Assembly (NCBI GenBank): GCA_900188465.1
Contig: FZPE01000001.1
Location: 682,001-746,000 of the forward strand
Origin: Micrococcales bacterium KH10
Lineage (GTDB): Bacteria; Actinomycetota; Actinomycetes; Actinomycetales; Cellulomonadaceae
DNA length: 64,000 nt
Direction: 5' to 3'
Shown here: one piece after another, positions 25,627 to 33,497 of the stretch
Layout of the letters: the number at the start of each line of letters is the position of its first letter
How positions within the stretch are numbered: the first letter of the stretch is position 1
Position numbers and translations under genes: made by a program
Notes under the pieces: generated by a model
Seen by the model: the letters and a program-made list of their open reading frames with translations, nothing else
Told to the model about the DNA's origin: nothing
Database searches by the model: none

Positions 25627-26461
25627 AGTCGCTGATTCCGATCCTATCGGCACAACCGTCCCGGTGTCTATGGTTTGCGATACTGCTGTTGAGGTGCCGG
25701 CGGCGACCTGGCGGTTCATGATTAGCCGGTTGCGGCCCGCGCAGCGAGCAGGGATCGTGAGCGCGCCGACGAGTGTGCATTCGGGTGTGGTCACGATGAT
25801 GACGACGATCGCGAACACCGTCGATAGGCAGGGCCGACTGTATTGCGGGCATGGGACGTTGGCGACGATGACGTCGTTCTCGGTGCGGTGGGTTCGTCAT
25901 CTTCTTAAAGAACTTGTTGGGATGGGCCTGTTGGTCAGGGAACGCCGCGGTGGTGGCCGTTCGAAGTGGTTACGTTTTTCCTCGTACCGACTGGCGTTCC
26001 CTGGCGGTACACCCGCCCTGGAGCAGTTTTTGGCGGCGTCGAGCCCGGCCCAGCTCACTGGTCGACGCAGACGCAAACACACCGGGGCCGGTTTCAAGCG
26101 CCCTACGACGAGTCAACAACCAGGTGACCGGCTTCAACATGTCGGGTTTGGGTCTGGTGATCCGGGCGAGCTCGCACGGTTGCTGCGCGGTGAGTTGACC
26201 GAGATCCTCGGCAAGCAATCGGATGAATGGTTGGTCCAGGTGGTCTCTCACGTGCTGGGGGCATCAAAGATGCCGGTCATGAAGCCTGCGGCGTATGTGC
26301 TCAAAGTGGTCGCTTCTGACCCTGTGCGGTTCAAACCAACACCGACCCCGCCACCGTATGTTCCCGATGATGGGGGTCCGCCGGCAACGCCGGAACAGAT
26401 CAAGGCGATCCGGGCACGATACCGGCGCGGTCACCCTGGTCAGGATCAGTCGCCACCATAG
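25568..26461 (+). CDS. Winged-helix protein, possible replication/transfer regulator of the element
   Basis: A 297-residue reading frame; the conserved-looking part starts near residue 40 (VPAATWRFMISRLRPAQRAG), so ATG 25670 is an alternative start. A winged helix is visible at about 85-140 (GTLATMTSFSVRWVRHLLKE then LLVRERRGGGRSKWLRF), as in helix-turn-helix domains of plasmid replication or transfer regulators. A basic linker and a helical region follow, then a Pro-rich end with the motif ATPEQIKAIRARY. The same end motif occurs in a frameshifted remnant at 58247-58475, so two related copies once existed here. A canonical terminator follows. Confidence 0.6.
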   Translation: MMNMRMPACGGGHPVKRFGEVADSDPIGTTVPVSMVCDTAVEVPAATWRFMISRLRPAQRAGIVSAPTSVHSGVVTMMTTIANTVDRQGRLYCGHGTLATMTSFSVRWVRHLLKELVGMGLLVRERRGGGRSKWLRFSSYRLAFPGGTPALEQFLAASSPAQLTGRRRRKHTGAGFKRPTTSQQPGDRLQHVGFGSGDPGELARLLRGELTEILGKQSDEWLVQVVSHVLGASKMPVMKPAAYVLKVVASDPVRFKPTPTPPPYVPDDGGPPATPEQIKAIRARYRRGHPGQDQSPP

Positions 26462-26487
26462 ACACACCACAACAGTGTGAGATTTTA

Positions 26488-26527
26488 GCCCTCCAGCGGT
26501 TCCGTCGTGCCCGCTGGAGGGCTTTTT
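26488..26527 (+). terminator. Intrinsic terminator
   Basis: A perfect 12-bp stem GCCCTCCAGCGG (26488-26499) and CCGCTGGAGGGC (26511-26522), an 11-nt loop and a TTTTT run directly after. It ends the operon from 21604 and separates it from the conjugation operon. Confidence 0.92.
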
Positions 26528-26644
26528 CATGCGTGTGGGCACCTGATTCGACCATATCGGTTTGTTCGCTGACTGATATTCGGTTTCATGCAGCTGGCCG
26601 CGTGTGCCGGCGGACCAATGCACACGTCACGGGGTGTTTTCACG

Positions 26645-26701
26645 TGCCGTAAACCGGAACTCTGGTGCACGGTTATTGCCGTAAACCGGAACTGTGGTGC
26701 A
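26645..26701 (+). repeat. Two 25-bp direct repeats upstream of the conjugation operon
   Basis: Positions 26645-26669 and 26677-26701 carry the same 25-bp sequence with one mismatch, beginning TGCCGTAAACCGGAACT and ending TGGTGCA, at a 32-bp period (three helical turns). They lie in the 353-nt gap between the terminator and the M15 peptidase gene, where the conjugation promoter, and possibly oriT, should be. They are likely binding sites for a regulator or transfer protein. Confidence 0.6.
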
Positions 26702-26814
26702 GGGCTTCTAGTTCTTATGTCTGGATTTGTTATCAGCGTGGCAGGTGGCCGGGTTCGGGTGGGGCAGGTGTTATCGCTTCGGTGGGCGTTGGTGATGATG
26801 ATGCGTTGACCGAT

Positions 26815-27951
26815 ATGGCTGTACAAGTAAAAGCCGCGTTCATCGCGGCCAAGCATTGGCGCGTGATTCTTGCCATGGTGGCAGTGATGGCGCTCCTGGT
26901 TCCGCTACTGATCGCATTGTTGGTGGCACTCGTCCTCGGAGTGCTCGATGACGTGGACGAGGACCAAGGGTCAGGGATGGTCAGCGGCCTGGCGGTAGTG
27001 GTCCCGCGTGATCAGATCGATACACTCACCCAGGCCGCCCAGGCATGCCAGGGTGAGCCGGCCGCGTTGGCCGCGACGATCGCAACGTTTCCCTCACGCA
27101 CGAGCGAGGCGACCTGGCCAATCAACGAGATCGGTGTCTATCTCGACAATGCCGGCTTACTTGCTACCTATGGTGGTGAGGGCGCTGACCCGGAACGGCC
27201 AGCCGATGTGATCAAGGCTATCGGTTCCTTGTGGTGCACTGTGCTGGGGGGTCTACAAGATTGGGCTAATGACACTGATGACCTGTGGCTGACGACTCAC
27301 GTGGGTGTGTGGGTCACCCGCAGTGAAGCCTTGGATGGTGTCAACAGTGTTATGGACGATATCGGGCATCACGACACGTGGCTTGATTCATCACAGGTCT
27401 TCGCGACGTGGGGAACCGACTGGATTTCGAGTGCGAACTCGATGGGATTGTTCCTGGCAACCCAGCAGATCGAAACTGATGAACAACTAGAGACCACCGG
27501 GCCGGGTGTGAGCGCGGACGGCACCTACCGGGTCTCTAAGGCCGGGTCGGGCCGGTTGGATACTTCCACACTGTGCCCGATCTTGGGTAACAACACCTGG
27601 TTGCTGCGCTGTGATGCAGCTCGCGCCCTTGACCAGTTCAATGCCGCCTACAAGGCCCAGTTCGGTCGAAACATGGCGGTGTGCGGGGCGACTTGCGCAT
27701 ACCGGGACTATGCCGCTCAGGTCCGCACTAAGCAACAGTCCGGGTCGATGGCTGCCACACCAGGACTATCGAACCATGGTTGGGGTTTGGCGGCTGACTT
27801 CACCCCGGCCACTCACGGCGGCTCGGAGCAGTCCGCCGAGTACCGGTGGATGCGCGCGAACTCACGCCAGTTCGGGTGGGACCACCCATCGTGGGCGCGC
27901 TCGGGCGGGTCCAAGCCAGAGATCTGGCACTGGGAATACATCGGCGCGTAG
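26815..27951 (+). CDS. Membrane-anchored M15 peptidase (VanY-type cell wall hydrolase)
   Basis: First gene of the conjugation operon, 378 residues from ATG 26815; GTG 26782 is also possible, and neither has a strong ribosome site. An N-terminal membrane helix (about 20-45) is followed by a middle domain with WPINEIGVYLDNAG. The C-terminal M15B D,D-carboxypeptidase domain has the zinc motif SNHGWGLAADF (about 319-329) and the final PEIWHWEY with the third ligand His and catalytic Glu. In Gram-positive conjugation systems such hydrolases (VirB1/TcpG role) open the peptidoglycan locally for the transfer channel. Confidence 0.85.
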   Translation: MAVQVKAAFIAAKHWRVILAMVAVMALLVPLLIALLVALVLGVLDDVDEDQGSGMVSGLAVVVPRDQIDTLTQAAQACQGEPAALAATIATFPSRTSEATWPINEIGVYLDNAGLLATYGGEGADPERPADVIKAIGSLWCTVLGGLQDWANDTDDLWLTTHVGVWVTRSEALDGVNSVMDDIGHHDTWLDSSQVFATWGTDWISSANSMGLFLATQQIETDEQLETTGPGVSADGTYRVSKAGSGRLDTSTLCPILGNNTWLLRCDAARALDQFNAAYKAQFGRNMAVCGATCAYRDYAAQVRTKQQSGSMAATPGLSNHGWGLAADFTPATHGGSEQSAEYRWMRANSRQFGWDHPSWARSGGSKPEIWHWEYIGA

Positions 27952-28020
27952 AACTCCTCACGCCAACTCCCCGTGAATATCGGAAAACCGTGATCGTTGC
28001 CGCCGGGTGCGTAGGTGGGC

Positions 28021-28776
28021 ATGAGTCTTCTTCACTCGCGCCGCCCGGTCGTGGTTGCAACTGTCGTGATCGCTGCGATCACCATAGTGGTGGCCTCCAT
28101 CACCATTATTGGTGCTCAGCACGACCGCCCAGATTCGAACGGCGAACCTGTCAGCGAACCGGCACCATCATCAACCGAGCCGGGAAAGAACACCACCGCG
28201 CAGGTGCCTAAAGATGAAGCCGATGACCCGGTCACTACCGCACAGGCCCGCCAACAAGCACAGGACCTAAGCGACGCCGGCATGTTCTCGGCCCAACCCG
28301 GGGCTGCCACGGTCGATCCAGCGGTGTTGTCCACTATCGAGGCTGCTGCCCGCGACTTCTTCGATATCGACCCCGTGCGCGACCGGTCGATCTTTGACGC
28401 ACTCGACAAAGTCGCCGAGCGTATGACCCCGGTGGCTGCTGAGCGTGCACGCACCACCAACGATCTGATCAGTGCCCACCTCGATGTGATGTTCACTGCG
28501 CTTGCCGATGACCCGGCACTGATCCGCCCCGTTGACGTGGTCGATGCCGGCAGGCCCTTCGGCACGCCAGCGGACACCGAAAACAAAGTCACCCGGTCGG
28601 TGGCAGTGACCTGGGAACTGGTCACCGAAACCGGGTGGGTGCGCGGACAGGCCAGCGACATCTTCACCTACGTGCTCATCCGTGACGGTCAGCGGTGGCT
28701 GATCGAGGACCACGACATGGTGTTGCGCATCCCCGCACGCGCCCACGGTTCTATTAGCGCAGTGGAGGGTGAATGA
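28021..28776 (+). CDS. Single-span membrane protein, VirB8/TcpC-like position
   Basis: A 251-residue protein with one N-terminal membrane helix (VVVATVVIAAITIVVASITI), a Pro/Ser/Glu-rich linker and an extracellular domain of about 150 residues. That domain ends in a strand-rich stretch (TRSVAVTWELVTETGWVRGQ, IFTYVLIRDGQRWLIEDHDM) like the NTF2-like fold of VirB8/TcpC proteins. The start is ATG 28021 with AGGTGGG just upstream; GTG 28015 is the alternative. Family assignment rests on topology and position, not on a diagnostic motif. Confidence 0.6.
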   Translation: MSLLHSRRPVVVATVVIAAITIVVASITIIGAQHDRPDSNGEPVSEPAPSSTEPGKNTTAQVPKDEADDPVTTAQARQQAQDLSDAGMFSAQPGAATVDPAVLSTIEAAARDFFDIDPVRDRSIFDALDKVAERMTPVAAERARTTNDLISAHLDVMFTALADDPALIRPVDVVDAGRPFGTPADTENKVTRSVAVTWELVTETGWVRGQASDIFTYVLIRDGQRWLIEDHDMVLRIPARAHGSISAVEGE

Positions 28777-29414
28777 TGACCCATCTCGACTTGGCTAAAT
28801 CTGAGTGGGTCACTGTGCCCATCGACACCGGCTGGACCACGTCGATGCAATGGCTTAACGGTGTTGCTGGCGGTGCGATCACTGTCGCACTGATCGTCTC
28901 TGTCATCGCGTTAGCGACCACCGGGGCGTTGCTGATCCTCAAACGCACCGTCCGGTTCGATTCGGGCGCGACTTCTTCAACACTGGTGTTCATCCTGGTC
29001 GGCGCGATAGCACTGGGCTCGTTGTCCGGAATGGTCAAGTGGGGCGGGGCTTTGGTCACGCCGCGCCAGAGCGCGATCAAGGTCAAAGACACCTCTGACC
29101 CCGGGTTCCTGCCAGCACTTCCCCAAAAACTCATCGACGAGCACCACGCGCGAATAGTGCGCCCTTACGACGGTTCCGGTGCCGCCACAGACACCACCTC
29201 GAAAAAACTGCTGGGCGCCGAAGTCGGCTCACCGCAACCCCCGGCCACGTCCTCTGATTCGGCAGCAGACAAGAAAACCAGCCGAGCGGCTGGCACCAAG
29301 AAGCGGGCCGCGAAGAGCAAAAAAGCCACCAAGAAGAAGACATCCGTGCAGAAGAAATCTGCGGCAAAGAAGAAAACCGCCAGCACCGCCACTGCGAAGT
29401 CCGCCAGTAACTAA
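28773..29414 (+). CDS. Two-span membrane protein with histone-H1-like Lys/Ala tail
   Basis: A 213-residue protein. Two membrane helices (GAITVALIVSVIALATTGAL and TLVFILVGAIALGSLSGMVK) are followed by a soluble linker and a C-terminal 60 residues made almost only of Lys, Ala, Ser and Thr (KKATKKKTSVQKKSAAKKKT), as in H1-like DNA-binding tails. If the tail is cytoplasmic it could hold DNA at the transfer channel. The start overlaps the previous stop, with GAGG upstream; ATG 28776 is also possible. Confidence 0.6.
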   Translation: MMTHLDLAKSEWVTVPIDTGWTTSMQWLNGVAGGAITVALIVSVIALATTGALLILKRTVRFDSGATSSTLVFILVGAIALGSLSGMVKWGGALVTPRQSAIKVKDTSDPGFLPALPQKLIDEHHARIVRPYDGSGAATDTTSKKLLGAEVGSPQPPATSSDSAADKKTSRAAGTKKRAAKSKKATKKKTSVQKKSAAKKKTASTATAKSASN

Positions 29415-29455
29415 CCGTGTTGGTTCCCGTTCGAGAAATGTAGGAAGGCCCCGCT

Positions 29456-29821
29456 ATGTCGCTCATGACACACCTGGTCAACGAAGTCACACTGCTCGAT
29501 CCCACCGTATTGCTGGGACCTGTTGATGCTGTGGGTGAGTTGGCTGCCAAGATTGACCCTGGAATCACACCGAACAGTTCCTTGCCGTTTACCACGCAGT
29601 TACGTCGTCTCGCTGGTGGTGCCCTGACTGTTTTGGGGATCGCAGCCGGGTTGTTCGTTGCCTTTGGCGCTGTGGTATTCGTCTCGGGCAAGGTCTCACG
29701 ATCCCAGGCCGCCCAACAGTTCGGGGCGGGCTGGCTGGGGTGGGCAATGTTCGGTGCAGTGCTCATCTCGGTGGCCTCTCCCATGGTCGCCTGGATCACT
29801 GGCCTCGATTTCGGTTTCTAG
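29456..29821 (+). CDS. Small two-span membrane protein (VirB2/TrbC-like candidate)
   Basis: A 121-residue protein with two hydrophobic segments separated by a short basic loop (ALTVLGIAAGLFVAFGAVVF; SRSQAAQQFG; AMFGAVLISVASPMVAWITG). Size and topology fit the small VirB2/TrbC pilin-like component that precedes VirB6 in many transfer operons, but without a recognisable signal peptide. AGGAAGG lies 8 nt before the ATG. Confidence 0.55.
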   Translation: MSLMTHLVNEVTLLDPTVLLGPVDAVGELAAKIDPGITPNSSLPFTTQLRRLAGGALTVLGIAAGLFVAFGAVVFVSGKVSRSQAAQQFGAGWLGWAMFGAVLISVASPMVAWITGLDFGF

Positions 29822-29827
29822 GCAATC

Positions 29828-30706
29828 ATGTGCGGGATCCTCGATATCGGGTGCAAAACCACCGAAGCCATTAACGCACTGGGCGCACCTTTGGCTGAGC
29901 AAGCCTGGGACCTAGTGCGTGGTGCGTTCACCGGACGTATGGGGTCGCTGAGCGCATCCGATTTCCAAGCAGGGGCAGACCTAGCGGGCAAGCTGATACC
30001 AGCCATGCTCGGCGCGACCGTCCTGCTGGCTGCCTGGCAGATTGTCCGCGGCATGGTCTCGCTGGACCGCATGCGCATCCTCAAAGCGATCGGCTCCGCG
30101 ATCTTAGCGGTGCCGTTGACTTTGGTGGGCATATGGTTCGCGATCTTGTTGACCAATGGCCTCGACGGGTTCGCCGCACAAACCTTGACCGATGACGGGG
30201 AAGGATTCAAAGACCTGTTCGCTTTCGCGATGGGCGGGCCGGCGTTGGTCGGTATCGGCCCGTTCTTGCTGTTCCTGACGATCTGGTTCCTCTCGCTCGT
30301 GCTGTCAGTGGTGATGATGCTGCGCAATTTGGCGATCATCGCACTGATCGGTTTGGCACCGTTCGCCTTGATGACCTTTGGGGCAGAAGCAACCAGAGAA
30401 TGGGCCAAGACCTGGTTGCAAACCCTGATTGCACTAGCGGTAGCAAAACCTGCCACAGCGCTGCTTCTTGTCCTGGGTTCATATATGGCGAACAACGCAT
30501 CGCTATCGACTGAGGGAATGTCCTCGGCGGTCACAGCCTTGACCGTGTTGCTCCTGGCGTGCCTGACACCAGCCGCAGCACTGGCATTCGTCAAGTTCAC
30601 TGGCACATCTGAGGCCGGCGGGATCGATAATGCCGGATCACAACTGGCCGGTAAGGGCCGCAGTGCGATGCACACGGCCGCTGGCGCTGTGCGGAGGTTG
30701 GGATGA
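29828..30706 (+). CDS. Polytopic membrane protein, VirB6/TrbL-like
   Basis: A 292-residue protein with about six membrane helices (LIPAMLGATVLLAAWQIV; ILAVPLTLVGIWFAILLTNG; GPFLLFLTIWFLSLVLSVVM; AIIALIGLAPFALMTFG; PATALLLVLGSYMA; VLLLACLTPAAALAFVKF). The MLRNLAIIALIGLAPFALM segment between helices is typical of VirB6/TrbL channel subunits of actinobacterial T4SS-like systems. It starts 6 bp after the preceding stop and overlaps the following gene by four bases. Confidence 0.72.
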   Translation: MCGILDIGCKTTEAINALGAPLAEQAWDLVRGAFTGRMGSLSASDFQAGADLAGKLIPAMLGATVLLAAWQIVRGMVSLDRMRILKAIGSAILAVPLTLVGIWFAILLTNGLDGFAAQTLTDDGEGFKDLFAFAMGGPALVGIGPFLLFLTIWFLSLVLSVVMMLRNLAIIALIGLAPFALMTFGAEATREWAKTWLQTLIALAVAKPATALLLVLGSYMANNASLSTEGMSSAVTALTVLLLACLTPAAALAFVKFTGTSEAGGIDNAGSQLAGKGRSAMHTAAGAVRRLG

Positions 30707-32166
30707 CCACCATCTCTACTGCCTCTGTGAAGTTCCCGCGCCTGCAACGTCATGGATGGGCGTTCGGGCTAACAGTGCCGCAACTTTCACTCGTGGCGGT
30801 CGCAGCCCTGGCCGTGCTGATTGCCGCCCCATCCGGGCCCGTTCAGATCATCAAAACCTTGGTGTTCTTCGCCATACCGCTGTTCGCTGTCGCGATCTGG
30901 TCACACGGGCAGCGCCCGGTGATCAATCTGGCAGCTGAACGTGCCGTGATGGTGCTGCGCACGATGGTCGGCAAAACCCGGTGGCGGCAAGGCGCTGAGG
31001 CACCGATCCTGGCAGGGAAGTTGACCATCCCTGGGCCAGTCGGGGGGCGAATCAAGGTCTACCAGGTGCCCTACGGTGGTGGTGCCGGTGTGCTCATCGA
31101 CACCGGTGCAGGCACCGCCACTGTGGTGCTACGCACCGAATCGGCAGGATTCGATACTGCCTCTGATGACGACCGCGCCCACCGTGTCACCGGCTTTGCG
31201 CGCCTAGCATCATCCATCCTGACCCACCCTGGGGTGATACGGGTAGCGACCATGGCCCGCACCATCCCCACACCATCGCACGCGGCCATCGACTACTACG
31301 AACACACCGCCACCGAGCGCGCCGCAGGACCAGCAGCCTCCGTGTGGGCGCACGAACAGATGCTCGAACAACTTCGTGACCCAGAACTGGTCACCGTGAC
31401 CCGTGACGTGCTGGTCGTAGTGAGCGTCGCACTCAAAGACGTCAAACCCATGATCAAAGACGCAGGCGGGTCCTTGCGCGGGCTAGGGCACGTGATGGCC
31501 CGCGAAGTGGCATCCATCTCGGCCCTGCTGACCAGTTGCGGAGTCACCAGCAAACGATGGCTCACACCAGCTGAACTGACCGTAGCGATCCGCTGCGCCT
31601 ACGACCCATCAACCATTGAAGACATTACTCGCGACCTCGAACGCATCGACCTGTCGGATGCGTGCCCGAGCGCAGTTGACGAAACCTGGGACACCCTGCG
31701 CACCGACGCCAGCGTGCACCGCACCATGTGGGTGCGTCAATGGCCCCGCACCGACACACCCCCCGGATTCCTCGCGAACTTGATCGGGTCAGGTACCTGG
31801 CCTCGGACCGTCACCCAGGTGTTCACCCCGGAACCAACCGACAAGACCGTGCGCGCCATCGAAGATGCCCGCTCCGCGATCGCCTCACGCGTACGACTCG
31901 ACAACCTCATGAAACGTGAAACCACCTTCGAAACCGTCGCAACACTCGACGACCTCACGCAACAAGAAACACAACTCGCTGAAGGATTTGCCGCCATTCG
32001 GTTCACCGGTTACGTCACAGTGCACGCACAAACCGATGAAGAACTGCGCCTGGCGGTCGCTGAAGCCCACCGGGTAGCCGATGGTCTTGAACTGCGCACC
32101 CTCTACGGTCAACAGCACGCCGCGTTCACCGCAGGGGCACTGCCCCTAGGTTGGGGGCTGAAATAA
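30703..32166 (+). CDS. SCO6880-like conjugation protein (VirB3/VirB4-N-like)
   Basis: A 487-residue protein matching the pattern of SCO6880-family proteins. Two N-terminal membrane helices (about 25-65) in a VirB3/PrgI-like arrangement are followed by a large soluble domain. That domain resembles the N-terminal part of VirB4 and has no Walker motifs (LTIPGPVGGRIKVYQVPYGG, HVMAREVASISALLTSCGVT). In actinobacterial elements it is encoded directly before the VirB4-type ATPase, as here, and the two are probably a split VirB4. Coupled by ATGA upstream and TAATG downstream. Confidence 0.78.
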   Translation: MTTISTASVKFPRLQRHGWAFGLTVPQLSLVAVAALAVLIAAPSGPVQIIKTLVFFAIPLFAVAIWSHGQRPVINLAAERAVMVLRTMVGKTRWRQGAEAPILAGKLTIPGPVGGRIKVYQVPYGGGAGVLIDTGAGTATVVLRTESAGFDTASDDDRAHRVTGFARLASSILTHPGVIRVATMARTIPTPSHAAIDYYEHTATERAAGPAASVWAHEQMLEQLRDPELVTVTRDVLVVVSVALKDVKPMIKDAGGSLRGLGHVMAREVASISALLTSCGVTSKRWLTPAELTVAIRCAYDPSTIEDITRDLERIDLSDACPSAVDETWDTLRTDASVHRTMWVRQWPRTDTPPGFLANLIGSGTWPRTVTQVFTPEPTDKTVRAIEDARSAIASRVRLDNLMKRETTFETVATLDDLTQQETQLAEGFAAIRFTGYVTVHAQTDEELRLAVAEAHRVADGLELRTLYGQQHAAFTAGALPLGWGLK

Positions 32167-33497
32167 TGAACGACCCAAACAACGACGACGAACTCACATT
32201 CCGGGCCACCCCACGGTGGGGAGCATTCACAGACCCACTATGGGGTCCAGACACCCCACACCTGCCCTACCATCGAGCTAGCGCAAAAACATTCGGTGCC
32301 GCAACCCCCTGGGTCGTGGAATCAGGAATCGGGCACCGTGGTGCACCCGTCGGCATCGAATCCGGCGGCTCACTATTTTGTCTCGACCCCTGGGAACTGT
32401 ATCGGGCCGGACACATCACCGCACCATCCATGGTCGCTATCGGCTCGGTCGGGTCCGGTAAATCCTCCACCGTCAAAACATTGGCGTGCGGCCTGGTTGC
32501 ACTAGGACGCAAGATCGCGGTCGCATCAGACCCCAAAGCCGAATGGGTACGCATCGCTGATGTCCTCGGCGGCGACTCCATCAGAATCGGACCCGGACGC
32601 ACCGAACGGATCAACCCGCTCGACTCCGGACCACGCCCACCAGGACTATCCGACCAAGAATGGCACAACCGAGCCATGGCAACCCGCCGCTCACTGCTGA
32701 TCTCCATCGTCACCCTGCTGCGCCACGGACAACCACTATCAGCACTCGAACACACCGCACTCGAACTAGCCCTCACACGCGCAGTAACCACCACCCAACA
32801 ACCCACCATCCCCGACGTGATGGATGCACTACTCAACCCAGACGAGTCCACCCGCCAACTCGTACGCGACTGTGGCGACCCCCTCGGGCACGCACTGCGC
32901 CGCCTCGTCGCAGGCGACCTCGCCGGAATGTTCGACCAGCACTCCACAGTAAGCATCGACCCAACCAAACCCATGCTCGTGATCGACACCTCCGACCTAC
33001 TCAGTGCATCCCCAGAAGTCACCGCCATCGCATCGGCATGCACCTCCACCTGGCTCGACTCGATCATCCGAGCCAGACGCACCGACTTCTGGTTAATCAT
33101 CACCGAGGAAGGCTGGGCCGCAATGCGCGACCCGAACGCCGTGGCCCGCATGGACGAGCGCGTGCGCCTAGCCGGGGAATGGGGCATTGCGAACATGCTG
33201 ATCATGCACGAGCTCGCAGACCTCGACATGGTCGGAGACGAAGGCTCCCCCCAACGTAACCAAGCCCTCGGTCTGCTCTCAAAATCACAGGTCAAGATCG
33301 TGCACACCCAATCCGTGACCAGCATCGACGCCACAGCCAAAGCACTCGCTTTGACCAGGCGCGAAGCCGACACTGTCACCGCACTGCCACAAGCTCACGC
33401 ACTGTGGAAGATCGGGCGACGCTCCTTCATCGTGCGAACCCGCCGCACCCACGCCCAAGGCGAACTGTTCAACACCGACGAACGAAGGGCCGGATAA
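32166..33497 (+). CDS. VirB4-like conjugation ATPase
   Basis: A 443-residue cytoplasmic ATPase with Walker A GSVGSGKSS (93-101), the region VASDPKAEWVRIADVLGGDS typical of VirB4/TraC-type ATPases, Walker B-like DFWLIITEEGWAAM, and the motif MLIMHELADLD. It would energise assembly of the transfer channel. ATG 32166 overlaps the SCO6880-like stop as TAATG; the same TAATG joins it to the coupling protein downstream. Confidence 0.85.
   Translation: MNDPNNDDELTFRATPRWGAFTDPLWGPDTPHLPYHRASAKTFGAATPWVVESGIGHRGAPVGIESGGSLFCLDPWELYRAGHITAPSMVAIGSVGSGKSSTVKTLACGLVALGRKIAVASDPKAEWVRIADVLGGDSIRIGPGRTERINPLDSGPRPPGLSDQEWHNRAMATRRSLLISIVTLLRHGQPLSALEHTALELALTRAVTTTQQPTIPDVMDALLNPDESTRQLVRDCGDPLGHALRRLVAGDLAGMFDQHSTVSIDPTKPMLVIDTSDLLSASPEVTAIASACTSTWLDSIIRARRTDFWLIITEEGWAAMRDPNAVARMDERVRLAGEWGIANMLIMHELADLDMVGDEGSPQRNQALGLLSKSQVKIVHTQSVTSIDATAKALALTRREADTVTALPQAHALWKIGRRSFIVRTRRTHAQGELFNTDERRAG

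Noticed and set aside
29818-30753. Minus-strand frame (311 codons) opposite the VirB6-like gene
   Set aside because: A shadow of hydrophobic codons; no ribosome site and no recognisable protein features.
32267-33379. Long minus-strand open frame (370 codons) opposite the VirB4-like gene
   Set aside because: Antisense of codons with high third-position GC; the plus strand shows Walker motifs and coupled starts.
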